From contig NZ_FOLD01000001.1 in NCBI RefSeq assembly GCF_900112225.1, positions 248,001 through 312,000 on the forward strand: a DNA stretch of 64,000 bases, in the 5' to 3' direction. Each line of letters begins with the position of its first letter. The stretch's first letter is position 1. A program made the position numbers and the translations under genes. The notes under the pieces are model-generated. The model saw only the letters and a program-made list of their open reading frames with translations. It was not told the DNA's origin and made no database searches. The DNA comes from Massilia yuzhufengensis (GTDB lineage Bacteria; Pseudomonadota; Gammaproteobacteria; Burkholderiales; Burkholderiaceae_D). Positions 16,775 through 26,676 of the stretch are shown here, piece after piece.

Positions 16775-17890
16775 TCACCGCCTTTTCGCAGCTCGCCTAA
16801 CTGCGTCGTACACGCCGAAATGGCGTTCTACACTCTTTCTCCAAGAAAATTGACGTGCCCATAATACGCCCTCAGCGGCAATCTGCCCGCGCGCGCTCGG
16901 AGATAGCGCAAGAATCTCTTTCAATGCCGCCACCCAGGCGCCGAAGTCCTGGGTCTCAACTGGCCAGGTCAGCGGACCGACCAGGTCTACCAAGCTGCTG
17001 ACCGGACTGAACAGGATCGGCGTACCCGCGGCCTGGGCTTCCACAGCAGGGAAGCCAAAACCTTCATACAGGGTCGGATAGATGGCGGCCAGGGCATTGC
17101 GGTACAGAGTGACCAATTCGCTGTCGTCGACGAAGGGCGCGAAGTGGACGCGATGGCGTAGCGTATCTTGTAGCACGGGCTTCGCGCCTCCTGAACCAAA
17201 ACCGCAGGCGATCAGGTGAATGTCCTCGCGTCCGCAGGCAGCAAGCAAATTCAGGGCCCACGAGAAACGCTTGCGTTCCTGCGGACCGCCCAAGTAGAGC
17301 AGGTAGGGTGCGCCGCCGAGGCTGTCTTTCAGCACCTTCGGAAGCGGCACCTTCTTGTCCTCAAAAAAGTCATCTGAAATTCCATGGGGAATGACCGAGA
17401 TGCGTTTTTCAAGGAAAGGCCAGCGTGCCGCAATATCGCGGCGCGACGATTCACTAATCGTGATGACGGCAGCGCAGTTACGGTAGGCATTGCCTTGTAC
17501 TGCGTGAAAGTAAAAATGATCCATCTTACTGGGACGCTTTTCTTCCCATAAGACCGTGTCATGAATGGTGACGATGGTCGGTACCGGTTGCCACAGGGGT
17601 ACGGTGTTCTCGGCGCAATGTACCAGGTCGAGACCAGCGCGCTTCCACCGCGACGGCAGGCCGACCTGCTCCCACAGGTACAGGCGATCGCCTGGATAGT
17701 CGAACACGTCGGTGGTGCCGATCAGGGAAGCCGGCACCCGGAAAGGCTTCGACGCGTCTTGAGCATAGGCGGTCCACTCGATCTGGTCTTCGCGTTGCGT
17801 GTTGTTCAGCAGTTCCTGAACATACCGTCCTGTACCACGTAGATGGTCTGCATTCAGGGTGCGCGCAACAATCCCAACGTTTAAAGTCAT
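16775..17890 (-). CDS. Glycosyltransferase family 4
   Basis: This 371-residue GT-B enzyme resembles mannosyl- and other retaining transferases of family 4. A donor-site region is visible at PTLYEGFGFPAVEAQAAG near residue 280, with the conserved E-x7-E pattern, and LLYLGGPQERKRF near 200 marks the start of the C-terminal domain. Its ATG at 17890 has AGGAA eight bases upstream. It sits 30 bases downstream of the GMC oxidoreductase gene on the same strand. The sugar specificity is not readable. Confidence 0.87.
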   Translation of the reverse strand: MTLNVGIVARTLNADHLRGTGRYVQELLNNTQREDQIEWTAYAQDASKPFRVPASLIGTTDVFDYPGDRLYLWEQVGLPSRWKRAGLDLVHCAENTVPLWQPVPTIVTIHDTVLWEEKRPSKMDHFYFHAVQGNAYRNCAAVITISESSRRDIAARWPFLEKRISVIPHGISDDFFEDKKVPLPKVLKDSLGGAPYLLYLGGPQERKRFSWALNLLAACGREDIHLIACGFGSGGAKPVLQDTLRHRVHFAPFVDDSELVTLYRNALAAIYPTLYEGFGFPAVEAQAAGTPILFSPVSSLVDLVGPLTWPVETQDFGAWVAALKEILALSPSARGQIAAEGVLWARQFSWRKSVERHFGVYDAVRRAAKRR

Positions 17891-17920
17891 ATATGCAGTT
17901 CCTGATGTTTGTCGCAGATG

Positions 17921-19366
17921 TTATAGGGAGTAATTTTCCGCGCGTGCGGACGGCTTCCAAGCACGTTGGCGCAAGTGATCGGCCAGCCGTAGCGCCAGGG
18001 CGCCGATCGTTAGCCCGGTGTTTGCGATACCGCTGGCAGGGATCACCGAACCATCGCAGACGTAAAGGTTGTCCAATCCATGCACGCGGCAATCGCTGTC
18101 GCAGACCCCGGTATCGGCACTGCCCGACATGCGTGCGGTGCCCGAGTGATGCGCTCCCGTCGCAAGTTCGGACAGCCAATCCGGGAACAGCTGGGCATTC
18201 CTAGAGATCGGCGCCAGTTGTTCCAGCACACTGTCGACGGCAGCTTTCAGGTCGTCCTGAAATGCTGGGGTCAGAATCCATCGACGGATGCGCCGCTCCT
18301 GTCCCGTCTGCGGATCCGTTTCGCCCCATATCGAGCAGTCCTCGGATGGTGGCATCTGAGCCATCATCAGCAGGGTATAGTTCTTGGTAGGCAAGCGGAT
18401 CCCCAGCTTGAACGACAGGATATCCAGCACATCATCCCAATGGGAGAGAAGCTTCACATAGTTCAGCGGATTCCATGGATTGTGCCGCAAGCCGTGCAGG
18501 ACGCTGTCGACACGGCTTCGTCGCTGGCTGCGATGGAAGTTAGCTGCGGGACGCAGCTGGAACGACACCTGGATTCCGTTCATGGTTACCACCAGCGGCA
18601 GCCGCAGATTTCCGCCTGTACCTGGGACGCTGTAGTTCCACAATTGGTAAAGCGGCGCGTTCAGCTGCACTTCCCCGACAAAGCCGACAGGGTGGTCCTC
18701 GTAATGGCAGCCGGCATGGCGCAATGCGCGCAGGTCCAGACTGCGCGCCAGTTTCTGCAGCAGGACCGGCGAACCCAAGCCGCCGGCAGCGAGCACGAAT
18801 ACGTCGCCGTGCACCTGCTGGACCTGATTGTCTCCTTGCACGCTCAAGCTAGTGATGCCTGACTCACCGTTGCACTGGAACGCAGTGACGTTGCCATGGA
18901 TGACCTGTACACGCCCGTCGAGCTGATTGTTCTTCCAGACATTCATCGGCCAGCGCGGGTAATACAGTCCAGGCAGCTGACTGCTCGGCAGCCCGAAGGC
19001 CGCGTATTTCTTGCGCAGGACCTCGATTGTCTCGAGCACCCGATCGCGCACCACGCCGGACAACTGGAAGAAAGCTTGTCGGTAGTAGTCGGCCAGCTCT
19101 GCTTTTTTGATCGGCCAGTGCTGGTCAAAAATCTCCTCATCGATTTCGATCAGGCCATTGTGCCAAAGCTGGGTAGATCCGCCCAAGCCGGATCCAAAAT
19201 GGGGATCGAGGCGAGCCGGCGCCGCGATATCGACAAGCGGGAAACGGTGGTCGACCACGGAAGCACCGCGTTCGATCACGACGACCTCATGCGTGTTCGC
19301 CAACGCGCTTGCCAGCATGCTGCCGCCGAGGCCCGCGCCGATAATGACTATCCTGGGACGCTTCAT
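17921..19366 (-). CDS. GMC-family FAD-dependent oxidoreductase
   Basis: This 481-residue flavoprotein begins with the dinucleotide-binding fingerprint VIIGAGLGGSM followed by the acidic residue of VVIERG. The C-terminal GMC signature is also present: HHSGTARM with the catalytic His pair near residue 410, and VCDGSVIPASGIANTG near 440, which contacts FAD. Family members oxidise alcohol groups of sugars or other small molecules. Inside a polymer operon it may oxidise a sugar or the attached group; this is inferred from position only. Its start overlaps the stop of the epimerase gene (ATGA). Confidence 0.86.
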   Translation of the reverse strand: MKRPRIVIIGAGLGGSMLASALANTHEVVVIERGASVVDHRFPLVDIAAPARLDPHFGSGLGGSTQLWHNGLIEIDEEIFDQHWPIKKAELADYYRQAFFQLSGVVRDRVLETIEVLRKKYAAFGLPSSQLPGLYYPRWPMNVWKNNQLDGRVQVIHGNVTAFQCNGESGITSLSVQGDNQVQQVHGDVFVLAAGGLGSPVLLQKLARSLDLRALRHAGCHYEDHPVGFVGEVQLNAPLYQLWNYSVPGTGGNLRLPLVVTMNGIQVSFQLRPAANFHRSQRRSRVDSVLHGLRHNPWNPLNYVKLLSHWDDVLDILSFKLGIRLPTKNYTLLMMAQMPPSEDCSIWGETDPQTGQERRIRRWILTPAFQDDLKAAVDSVLEQLAPISRNAQLFPDWLSELATGAHHSGTARMSGSADTGVCDSDCRVHGLDNLYVCDGSVIPASGIANTGLTIGALALRLADHLRQRAWKPSARAENYSL

Positions 19367-20451
19367 GCCGGCTTACCCTTTGAGTCAAACCATGCACGCG
19401 TCATTGCAGTTCCGGTAGAGAAATCAACTTGCGGCGACCAATCGAGTAATTGTTTCGCCTTGTCGTTGCTGAAGAAAATTGGGAAAGTCTCGCGCTCTAC
19501 CCTGCCGAGCGGCGGGAACGAGGGTGGGGGAGGTGGCGACGCCAGACTGCGTTTTAGCTTGGCCACAATGCGTCCCAGCACCGTTTTGCTTGGCGCAGGA
19601 CGTTGCTCGGCCCAGTAGCGGATTGCTTCCAACGAGGAGAGGTTGATCAGTTCTGCATGTGGCGCCCCCAGGCTCGCGAAGGCCTGAATAAACTCTCCCC
19701 AAGAAATGCTTTCTTCTCCATTGATGAACATGGCCTCGCCCACTGCTTTTTCGCTTGTCAGCGCTGCGTCGATAGCGCGGCACAAATCGTCGATATAGAC
19801 GGCGTTACATATCCCGGAGCCATGGTCAAACATGGAGACGACGCCCGTGCGCGCTTCTTCCGCCACCTGCAGCACGAAATGGCTGCCGGGACCGTACACA
19901 ATCGTCGGACGTAGGATTGTCGCTTCCAGCTCGCCCTTTGCATGGGCTTGCTGCACCATTTCCTCCTGCTCGGCCTTGGAGTCAGAGTAATCGTGGTCGT
20001 ACCGTCCAATGGTGGCCGTTTCTTCACGCGTGGCTTCCGGACCCGGCCGTGGGCCATGAACCGACATGGTACTGATATGGATGAAGCGCCGCGCGCCACT
20101 GTCGCGCGCGCACTGCAGCAGGTTGCGGGTGGCCTGCGGTCCATTGCCGCCATGGGCTAGATGGATGATGGCATCGCAGCCTTCCAGGGCCTGCCTGACA
20201 TGGCGGGGGTCGAGCAGGTCGCCAACCGCCAGCTGGGGCCAGCGCGCTCGCAGGCTGGTGGCTTGTCTTGCCTGGCGTACAAGCGGCACATACTGCTGTT
20301 GTCTCTGCTCGTCAAAATACGCGCACAGGGCGGTGCCGACGAAGCCGGTGGCGCCGGTGACTAGGCATCGATCTGGCCGTATTTGTTTCGAATTCATCCA
20401 GTTTTCTGCGCGTTGCGGTGTTATGGGAGTCGTGCCGGCGTTAATAAACAT
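19363..20451 (-). CDS. NAD-dependent epimerase/dehydratase (extended SDR)
   Basis: This extended short-chain dehydrogenase has a CLVTGATGFVGT nucleotide-binding motif, an acidic residue pattern consistent with NAD(H), ISTMSVHG for the catalytic Ser, and YSDSKAEQE for the Tyr-x3-Lys pair near residue 165. Such enzymes epimerise, dehydrate or reduce nucleotide sugars. The start at 20451 overlaps the end of the upstream glycosyltransferase gene by 11 bases; an in-frame ATG at 20397, just before the Rossmann strand, is equally possible. It supplies a modified sugar donor to the operon in my reading, but the exact reaction is unknown. Confidence 0.87.
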   Translation of the reverse strand: MFINAGTTPITPQRAENWMNSKQIRPDRCLVTGATGFVGTALCAYFDEQRQQQYVPLVRQARQATSLRARWPQLAVGDLLDPRHVRQALEGCDAIIHLAHGGNGPQATRNLLQCARDSGARRFIHISTMSVHGPRPGPEATREETATIGRYDHDYSDSKAEQEEMVQQAHAKGELEATILRPTIVYGPGSHFVLQVAEEARTGVVSMFDHGSGICNAVYIDDLCRAIDAALTSEKAVGEAMFINGEESISWGEFIQAFASLGAPHAELINLSSLEAIRYWAEQRPAPSKTVLGRIVAKLKRSLASPPPPPSFPPLGRVERETFPIFFSNDKAKQLLDWSPQVDFSTGTAMTRAWFDSKGKPA

Positions 20452-21400
20452 TCTTCTTTTTTTGCGAGTAATGCTCTACCCACTGCGGGTAGCTTTCGGG
20501 CCATAGTTTTGCATACCAGCGGCTGGAAATCGTCCCTAGTGCCCGCCAGATGCGCAATTGGCGCGAAAAGGCACGGTTGGCCGGACGCAGCAGCATATCA
20601 CTTGGCCAAGCTAGGGCATCCATGGCCAACCGGGTGAATATCCAGCGTGGGGCGCCCAGGAACAAGCGCGTATTCGGCGCATCTTCGTCACTCGAGGAAA
20701 TACCGGCCTTGAACGACCAGCGTCGGAAGTAGCGCCGGGTTAGCATCGCTCGGTCCACCGGTGCGTACACCACCAGGTCTGGAGCGTAGGCCAGCTTGAT
20801 GCCCTGCTTCGCGCAACGGATCCCGAATTCGTAATCCATGTGCCTGAAATGCCGTTCCGAAAACAGTCCCGCGCTGTCGAACACGCTGCGCCGCGCGACC
20901 AGATTGGCGCCTGCCGGCGCATACCCAGGTGGAGGCGGCTGGAGTTTCGACGGGCCCAGGTCGACCGCACCGAGGATGGCATGCATATCTTGGTCGTACC
21001 ACCGCGGTGGACCGCCTTCCGGCCACTCCAGCAGGGTACGGCCACCGGCCAGCTCGACGTGGGGATCGGTGAAGACCGCCTGGAGTGCATCGATCCAGCC
21101 AGCGGGGAACAGGATGTCATCGTCGGTAAAGGCTAGCAGTTCAGCCTGGCATGCACGGATTCCGGCATTGAGCGCGAACTGCTTGCCCTGGCGCCCTTCG
21201 AACACGTAGCGCAAGCGTCCAGGGTGCCAGGCGGATGCAAGTTCCTCGACGGTGGCGCGGGTGGCGTCGCTCGAGTTGTTATCGACCACGATCACTTCTA
21301 CTACGGCGTCATTGGCTGCCTGTTGCCGGAGCGACTGGAGCGTGGCGCGCAGAGAATCGGCGCGGTTCCAGGTGCAGATAATGATGGCAATTGTTTTCAT
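20441..21400 (-). CDS. Glycosyltransferase family 2
   Basis: This GT-A enzyme has about 319 residues when read from the ATG at 21400, which overlaps the upstream stop codon by 4 bases (ATGA). Signals are IIICTWNRAD at the N-terminus, VVDNNSSDAT, the DxD-like FTDDDILFP near residue 95, and an RHMDYEFGIRC acceptor-site segment near 205. A C-terminal amphipathic region may place it at the membrane. It adds a sugar to a lipid-linked or nascent glycan; the donor is unknown. An upstream in-frame ATG at 21457 would overlap the previous gene by 60 bases and is less likely. Confidence 0.87.
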   Translation of the reverse strand: MKTIAIIICTWNRADSLRATLQSLRQQAANDAVVEVIVVDNNSSDATRATVEELASAWHPGRLRYVFEGRQGKQFALNAGIRACQAELLAFTDDDILFPAGWIDALQAVFTDPHVELAGGRTLLEWPEGGPPRWYDQDMHAILGAVDLGPSKLQPPPPGYAPAGANLVARRSVFDSAGLFSERHFRHMDYEFGIRCAKQGIKLAYAPDLVVYAPVDRAMLTRRYFRRWSFKAGISSSDEDAPNTRLFLGAPRWIFTRLAMDALAWPSDMLLRPANRAFSRQLRIWRALGTISSRWYAKLWPESYPQWVEHYSQKKKNVY

Positions 21401-22347
21401 CGGCCCATCCTCGTTCCGGCCAGAGAGCGCGCATAGGACTTGATCAGTACCTTCCACCCGGGCAAGTGGCGCAGATCCGTCCGCAGCGCGGCCCAGCCGG
21501 CGCGGCGTGCGGTGGCCAGGCTACCGCGGTCTAGGTGGGCACCAGCGTAATCGCTCCAGCTCTTGGCCAGCAGACGCCTGACTTCACCACGGTCGGCTTC
21601 GCAGCCGTCTGGCGAGTACATGCCCCAGTTGGCCAGTGCGCGTCCGATCACGATCGCCCGATAGTTTGCCGTCGGCAGAGAGTGGGTGATGCTGGACGGA
21701 TGCGTGCGGTACAGCGCGTACGGGCGCGCCACCCGGTGGATTGGCGTGACGCGCGATGCGCGCAGCCACAGGTCATAGTCTTCGCCGACCCGCAGGCCCG
21801 GATCGAAACCGCCGATTTCCTGGAACAGGGAACGTTGTGCCACTACGGTCGAAGTCCATACCACGCAGTCCAGCAGGAGTTCGGTGTAGATCCAGCCTGA
21901 GGGGCCGCTCCAGCGTGCGGTTTCGCCAGCTTGGGCAAGCAGCTGCTCCACGTAGACGGCCCCGGGTTCAGGGTCCTGACAGGGCCACACCTTCCAGGCG
22001 GTGTAACTCATGCGGCAGCCTTCGATTGCGGCCATCTGTTCGAACTGGGCCCGAAGCTTGCCCGGCAGCCAGATGTCATCGGCGTCGATGAAGGCTACCC
22101 AAGTACCGCGTGCGAGCGCGATGCCGTGATTGCGAGCCGCTGCGACACCGGCATTGGCCTGCTGGACCAGCCGCACCTGCGGGAACTGCGCACGCACCAG
22201 CGCAACCGAGCCGTCGGACGAACCGTCGTCGACGACGATTAATTCCATGCCATCAATGTCCTGTGCAAGCACCGAACGGATGGTCGCCGCGATATACGCT
22301 TCAGCGTTGTAGCAGGGGATCACTACGGAAATCAATACATTGTTCAC
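21397..22347 (-). CDS. Glycosyltransferase family 2
   Basis: This GT-A enzyme has about 316 residues. The frame is open to 22557, but the sequence before ISVVIPCYN is Arg-rich and not protein-like. I therefore place the start at GTG 22347, which has an AGGTGAG Shine-Dalgarno six bases upstream. A GTG at 22356, overlapping the upstream stop as GTGA, is the alternative. Motifs are VVDDGSSDGS, the DxD-like FIDADDIWLP near residue 90, and GEDYDLWLR near 210. It belongs to the same co-directional run of transferases. Confidence 0.85.
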   Translation of the reverse strand: MNNVLISVVIPCYNAEAYIAATIRSVLAQDIDGMELIVVDDGSSDGSVALVRAQFPQVRLVQQANAGVAAARNHGIALARGTWVAFIDADDIWLPGKLRAQFEQMAAIEGCRMSYTAWKVWPCQDPEPGAVYVEQLLAQAGETARWSGPSGWIYTELLLDCVVWTSTVVAQRSLFQEIGGFDPGLRVGEDYDLWLRASRVTPIHRVARPYALYRTHPSSITHSLPTANYRAIVIGRALANWGMYSPDGCEADRGEVRRLLAKSWSDYAGAHLDRGSLATARRAGWAALRTDLRHLPGWKVLIKSYARSLAGTRMGR

Positions 22348-22352
22348 TACGC

Positions 22353-23522
22353 TCACCTTTGCATGATCCGGCTGAACAAGCGCAGCTGGCCATCGGTCGT
22401 GGCCTCCCAGCTGAAGCCTTCGGCGTAGCGTCGCGTCGCGGCGCGGTCGATCCCGCCGGCGCGCAACAGCCGCACGCCATCGGCCACGCCACGCGCGCTG
22501 CGTTCCTCCATCAAGATGCCGGCCGCATCGCTTGCCACGACTTCGGGGGTGCCCCACACGCGGCTTGCCACGACCGGCGTGCCGCAGGCCATGGCTTCCA
22601 GCAGCACATTGGCCCAGCCTTCGCGGCTCGATGCCAGCACCAGTACATCAGCGGCGTTGTAGTAGTCAGCCAGTTCCGGCTGCGAGACGACGCCCAGGAA
22701 GCGTACCCGCTGTTCCACACCAAGCTCGCGCGCCAGCGACTCGAGGCGCGGACGTTCTGGTCCGTCGCCAGCGATCATCAGGGTAGCGTCCGGCAGGAGC
22801 GGCAGCGCGCCCACGACCAGGTCGTGGCCCTTGAGAGGCACCAGGTGTCCGACCGAGAGCAAGGTAAAGCCTTCCAGTGCAAGCCGGGCACGGATCGGTT
22901 CGCGGTCGGCCGGACGGAAATGCTCCAGGTCGACCCCATTTCGCAGCGGGGTAATGCGCGCAGGGTCGGCGCCCAGCACCCCCAGCTCCGTCTTGAGCGC
23001 ATCGCACACCGTGATCACATGGGCGGCATTGGCTGCGGCCCATTGGATCAGCCGGCGCGGTACCGGATGCCGTGGGATCAGGCTGATGTCGGAGCCACGC
23101 GCCGTGATCACCACGGGCTTGTTGAAGTAGCGGCCAAGCTGCACCGCTGCCACGCCATCAGGATAGAAATAATGCGCGTCGATCAGGTCGAAATCATGGC
23201 CTTCGTCAATCAGCCGGGCGAGCGCGCCCCGCGCGCCCTGGGCCAGCATGGCGGGGGCCAGGTTCATCCCGACCTTGGGTACGACCGGGTAGCGCGGGTG
23301 CACAACGTCCAGGCCATGGCGGTTTTCGGTCGCCGGCACCCGCGCAAAATCGCCATAGCGTCCGAAGCGCTGGTGTCGGAACGGGAACCATGGCACCGGC
23401 GCCACCACACGGCTGCTTACCGCGCCGCTGGCCACCAGGTGGCGCAAACGCGTCTCCACGAAAATACCGTGGCTTGGCCGCACCTGGTTCGGAAACAGGG
23501 TAGTAAAGGTAACAATTTTCAT
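22353..23522 (-). CDS. Glycosyltransferase family 4
   Basis: This 389-residue GT-B enzyme begins FTTLFPNQVRPSHG, as in transferases found in exosortase loci. It has ITPLRNGVD near residue 190 and the donor-binding SSREGWANVLLEAMACG near 297, with two conserved Glu residues. It overlaps the upstream gene by ATGA, so translation is coupled. It is one of several consecutive family 4 enzymes that presumably build the backbone and side chains of one repeat unit. Confidence 0.88.
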   Translation of the reverse strand: MKIVTFTTLFPNQVRPSHGIFVETRLRHLVASGAVSSRVVAPVPWFPFRHQRFGRYGDFARVPATENRHGLDVVHPRYPVVPKVGMNLAPAMLAQGARGALARLIDEGHDFDLIDAHYFYPDGVAAVQLGRYFNKPVVITARGSDISLIPRHPVPRRLIQWAAANAAHVITVCDALKTELGVLGADPARITPLRNGVDLEHFRPADREPIRARLALEGFTLLSVGHLVPLKGHDLVVGALPLLPDATLMIAGDGPERPRLESLARELGVEQRVRFLGVVSQPELADYYNAADVLVLASSREGWANVLLEAMACGTPVVASRVWGTPEVVASDAAGILMEERSARGVADGVRLLRAGGIDRAATRRYAEGFSWEATTDGQLRLFSRIMQR

Positions 23523-24775
23523 GCTGTTGAAAGCTTCGCGTAAACGGCCCGGTAGCGCGCCACGCTGGCGGCCCAGTTGCGTTCACGCTCGACAAAGGCG
23601 CGGCTGTCGCGGCGCAGGGCCAGCCAGCGTTCGGGCGCCGCGAGCAGGGCCAGTACCTTGCGCCCAAGGTCGCGCGCGTCGTCGGCGGCGAACAGCACTC
23701 CGGTCTTGCCGTCCTCAATCAGTTCGTGGTGCCCGCCGACGTCGGAGGCCGCCAGCACCCGGCCCTGGGCCATCGCCTCCAGCGGCTTGAGCGGGGTGAC
23801 CAGGTCGGTCAGGCGCATCTTCAGGCGCGGGTAGACCAGCACGTCGACCAGGTTGTAGTAGCGCTGCACCTGGTCGTGCGGCACCCGGCCGGTGAACAGC
23901 ACCTGGCCCGCTACGCCCAGGCGCTCGGCCTGTTGTTTCAGCGCCTCATCCTGGGGGCCGCCGCCGACCAGCAGCACGCGGATGTCCGGATCGGACGCCA
24001 GCATCCCAGGCAGGGCGTCGAGCAGCACGTTCAGGCCTTCGTAGGCATAGAACGAGCCGATGAAGCCCAGCACGCGCTTGCCCTGCAGGCCAAGCTGGTC
24101 CGCCAGCCCTTCGTCGCGCGCGCCGTCGACGTTGAAGTCGTCGATGTTGACCGCGTTCGGGATGACCGTGACCTTGGAGGCCGGGATGCCGCGCGCCACG
24201 ATATCGCTGCGCAGGCCTTCGCAAATCGTGGTGACCGCGTTCACGCGCCGCAGTGCATGGGTCTCGAGCGCGCGCGTGATGCGGTAGCGCAGGCCCCATT
24301 CGCGGCTGGTGCCATGGTCGACCGCGGCGTCTTCCCAGAATGCGCGCACTTCGTAGACAACCGGGATGCCGAGCTTGCGGCCAACGCGCAGCGCGGCGAT
24401 CGCATTGAGCGCCGGCGAGTGTGCGTGCAAGACGTCCGGCTTCACTTCGCGCGCCACCTCGAGCAGGCGCGCGGCCAGCGCATTGATCACGTCGAGCTGG
24501 TTGAGGACCGGCAGGCGCGCCAGCGGGCCGGGCGAGCTGCGGTGGAACGTGAGGCCGTCGACGGTCTCGGCGGCGGCGGGGGACGGACCCTGTTTCGGGC
24601 CGGTGACATGGAAGGTTTCCCAGCCCAGCGCGCGCTGCTGCTGCAGGATCGCGCGCGTGCGGAAGGTGTAGCCGCTGTGCAGGGGAATCGAGTGGTCGAG
24701 CACGTGCAGCACGCGCAGTGCGCGCTTGCTGCCGGCCGCGGCCTGGACGCTCGGGTGGGCGAGCGGCTGGTTCAT
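23519..24775 (-). CDS. Exosortase A-associated glycosyltransferase (Daro_2409-type family)
   Basis: This 418-residue GT-B enzyme has the opening LHVLDHSIPLHSGYTFRTRA, which is characteristic of the exosortase A-associated transferase family named after Daro_2409. Other signals are VIPNAVNIDDF near residue 210, a donor-site LKPLEAMAQG near 330, and GFIGSFYAYEGL near 240, the start of the C-terminal Rossmann domain. It is coupled to the downstream transferase and to the upstream amidotransferase by 4-base overlaps, which supports co-expression with the exosortase machinery. Confidence 0.9.
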   Translation of the reverse strand: MNQPLAHPSVQAAAGSKRALRVLHVLDHSIPLHSGYTFRTRAILQQQRALGWETFHVTGPKQGPSPAAAETVDGLTFHRSSPGPLARLPVLNQLDVINALAARLLEVAREVKPDVLHAHSPALNAIAALRVGRKLGIPVVYEVRAFWEDAAVDHGTSREWGLRYRITRALETHALRRVNAVTTICEGLRSDIVARGIPASKVTVIPNAVNIDDFNVDGARDEGLADQLGLQGKRVLGFIGSFYAYEGLNVLLDALPGMLASDPDIRVLLVGGGPQDEALKQQAERLGVAGQVLFTGRVPHDQVQRYYNLVDVLVYPRLKMRLTDLVTPLKPLEAMAQGRVLAASDVGGHHELIEDGKTGVLFAADDARDLGRKVLALLAAPERWLALRRDSRAFVERERNWAASVARYRAVYAKLSTA

Positions 24776-26676
24776 GCTCCCGCTCCTTCCAGTTCCTTGC
24801 GCAGGAAGGCTTCGAACATTAGCACGGTCCAGATCGGGGCGCTGTAGTCGCGCCGGCCGGATTCGTGCTGCTCGACCAGCTCGCGCAGGAAGGCGACGTT
24901 GAAGATGCCGGTTTCGGCCAGGTCGCGGCCGAGCAGCGAGTCGCGCACGCGCTGGCGCAGCGGACCGCGGAACCAGGCCGCCAGCGGCACCGCGAAACCC
25001 TGTTTCTTGCGGTACAGGATGTCGTGCGGCAGGTGGCGCTCCATGCTCTTCTTGAAGATGTACTTGCCTTCGCCGTCCTTGAGTTTAAGCGACGAGGACA
25101 GGCCCGAGATCCACTCGACCAGCTTGTGGTCCAGCAGCGGCACCCGCACTTCGAGCGCGTGGGCCATGCTGGCGCGGTCGACCTTGGTCAGGATGTCGCC
25201 TGGCAGGTAGGTCTTCATGTCGAGGTACTGGATCAGCGACAGCGGATCGTCGGTCGGCGCACGGGCGGCGTGGCCGCGCATGACCTCGAGTGCGCTGTAG
25301 CCTTGCAGGCGGCCGCGGAAACTATCGGAGAACAGGCGTTCGCGCATGGCGTCGGACATGATCGAGACGCCGTGGAAGTAGCCTTCGACCAGATCGCGCG
25401 CCAGCGATTCGAAGGTGGTCTTGGCGCGGAATACGCGCGGCGCCCAATCGGCTTTTGGGTAGTACTTGCCGAGCGGACCGAAGACCGAGCGGCGCAGCGC
25501 CGGCGGGATCCGCGAGCGCACCGCGTCTTCCGCCATGGTCAGGCGGTAGCGGCGGTAGCCGGCCAGGTTCTCGTCGCCGCCATCGCCCGACAGCGCCACG
25601 GTGACGCGCTTCCTGGCCAGCTGGCACACGCGGTAGGTCGGGATTGCCGAACTGTCGGCATACGGCTCGTCGTACAGGCCGGCGAGGGTGTCGAGCAGGG
25701 CGTAGTCGTCGGTGTCGACGGTTTCCACGTGGTGATTGGTGTTGTACTGGCGCGCCACGGTGGCCGCGTATTCGGATTCGTCGAAAGCCTTGTCCTTGAA
25801 GGCGATCGAGCAGGTGTTGACCGGTTCGCTGCCCAGCCCTGCCATCATCGCCACCACCGCGCTCGAGTCAACCCCGCCGGAGAGGAAGGCGCCCAGCGGT
25901 ACATCGGCCTTGAGCTGGCTCTGCACGGCTTCGCGCACCCGCACCGCCAGTTCGCCTGCGGCGTCCTGCTCGGTCATCTTCTCGTGCAGCTTGAAGGGCA
26001 CGTCCCACCATTGTTTCGGCGCGGGGATCGGCTGGCCGATTCGCACCGTGAGGCAGTAGCCCGGCGCCAGCTTGCGCGCGCCGCCATAGATGGTTTTCGG
26101 TTCCGGCACGTAGCCGTAGGCGAAATAATCCTCGACCGCGGTCGGATCGATCTCGCGCGACAGGCCCGGGTGGGCGCGCAGCGACTTGAGTTCGGAGCCG
26201 AAGATGAACATCCCGTCGGGCAGCACGGCGTAGAAGAAGGGCTTGACGCCCATGTGGTCGCGCGCCATGAACATGACTTGCTGCTTGCGGTCCCAGACGG
26301 CAATCGCGAACATGCCGCGCAGGCGGTGCACGCAGGCTTCGCCCCAGGCTTCCCAGGCGTGCAGCACGGCTTCGGTGTCGCTGTTGGTGCGGAACGCGAA
26401 GCCCAGGCCTTCCAGCTCGGCGGTCAGCTCGCGGTAGTTGTAGATCTCGCCGTTGAACACGACGCCGACGTCGCCGGCGGCGTTGAACATCGGCTGCTGT
26501 CCGCTGGCCAGGTCGATCACCGACAGGCGGCGGTGGCCGAAGCCCACCCCCGGTTCGGTGTAGATGTCACCCTCGTCGGGGCCGCGGTGATGCTGGGTCT
26601 CGTTCATTCGCGACAGCAGGGCGGGGTCGATCGCGCGCTGTCCGCGGGTATCGAAAATGCCGACTATTCCACACAT
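24772..26676 (-). CDS. XrtA/PEP-CTERM system amidotransferase 1
   Basis: This 634-residue asparagine synthase-type enzyme starts MCGIVGIF, so the nucleophilic Cys2 of the class II glutaminase domain is intact. The synthase domain carries FLSGGVDSSAVV near residue 263 and GDGGDENLAGY near 368. It belongs to the exosortase A-associated amidotransferase family and is distinct from the second copy at 5172-7019. It probably amidates a carboxylic sugar or similar group using glutamine. The gene overlaps sugar transferase 2 by 13 bases and the downstream transferase by 4. Confidence 0.92.
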   Translation of the reverse strand: MCGIVGIFDTRGQRAIDPALLSRMNETQHHRGPDEGDIYTEPGVGFGHRRLSVIDLASGQQPMFNAAGDVGVVFNGEIYNYRELTAELEGLGFAFRTNSDTEAVLHAWEAWGEACVHRLRGMFAIAVWDRKQQVMFMARDHMGVKPFFYAVLPDGMFIFGSELKSLRAHPGLSREIDPTAVEDYFAYGYVPEPKTIYGGARKLAPGYCLTVRIGQPIPAPKQWWDVPFKLHEKMTEQDAAGELAVRVREAVQSQLKADVPLGAFLSGGVDSSAVVAMMAGLGSEPVNTCSIAFKDKAFDESEYAATVARQYNTNHHVETVDTDDYALLDTLAGLYDEPYADSSAIPTYRVCQLARKRVTVALSGDGGDENLAGYRRYRLTMAEDAVRSRIPPALRRSVFGPLGKYYPKADWAPRVFRAKTTFESLARDLVEGYFHGVSIMSDAMRERLFSDSFRGRLQGYSALEVMRGHAARAPTDDPLSLIQYLDMKTYLPGDILTKVDRASMAHALEVRVPLLDHKLVEWISGLSSSLKLKDGEGKYIFKKSMERHLPHDILYRKKQGFAVPLAAWFRGPLRQRVRDSLLGRDLAETGIFNVAFLRELVEQHESGRRDYSAPIWTVLMFEAFLRKELEGAGA

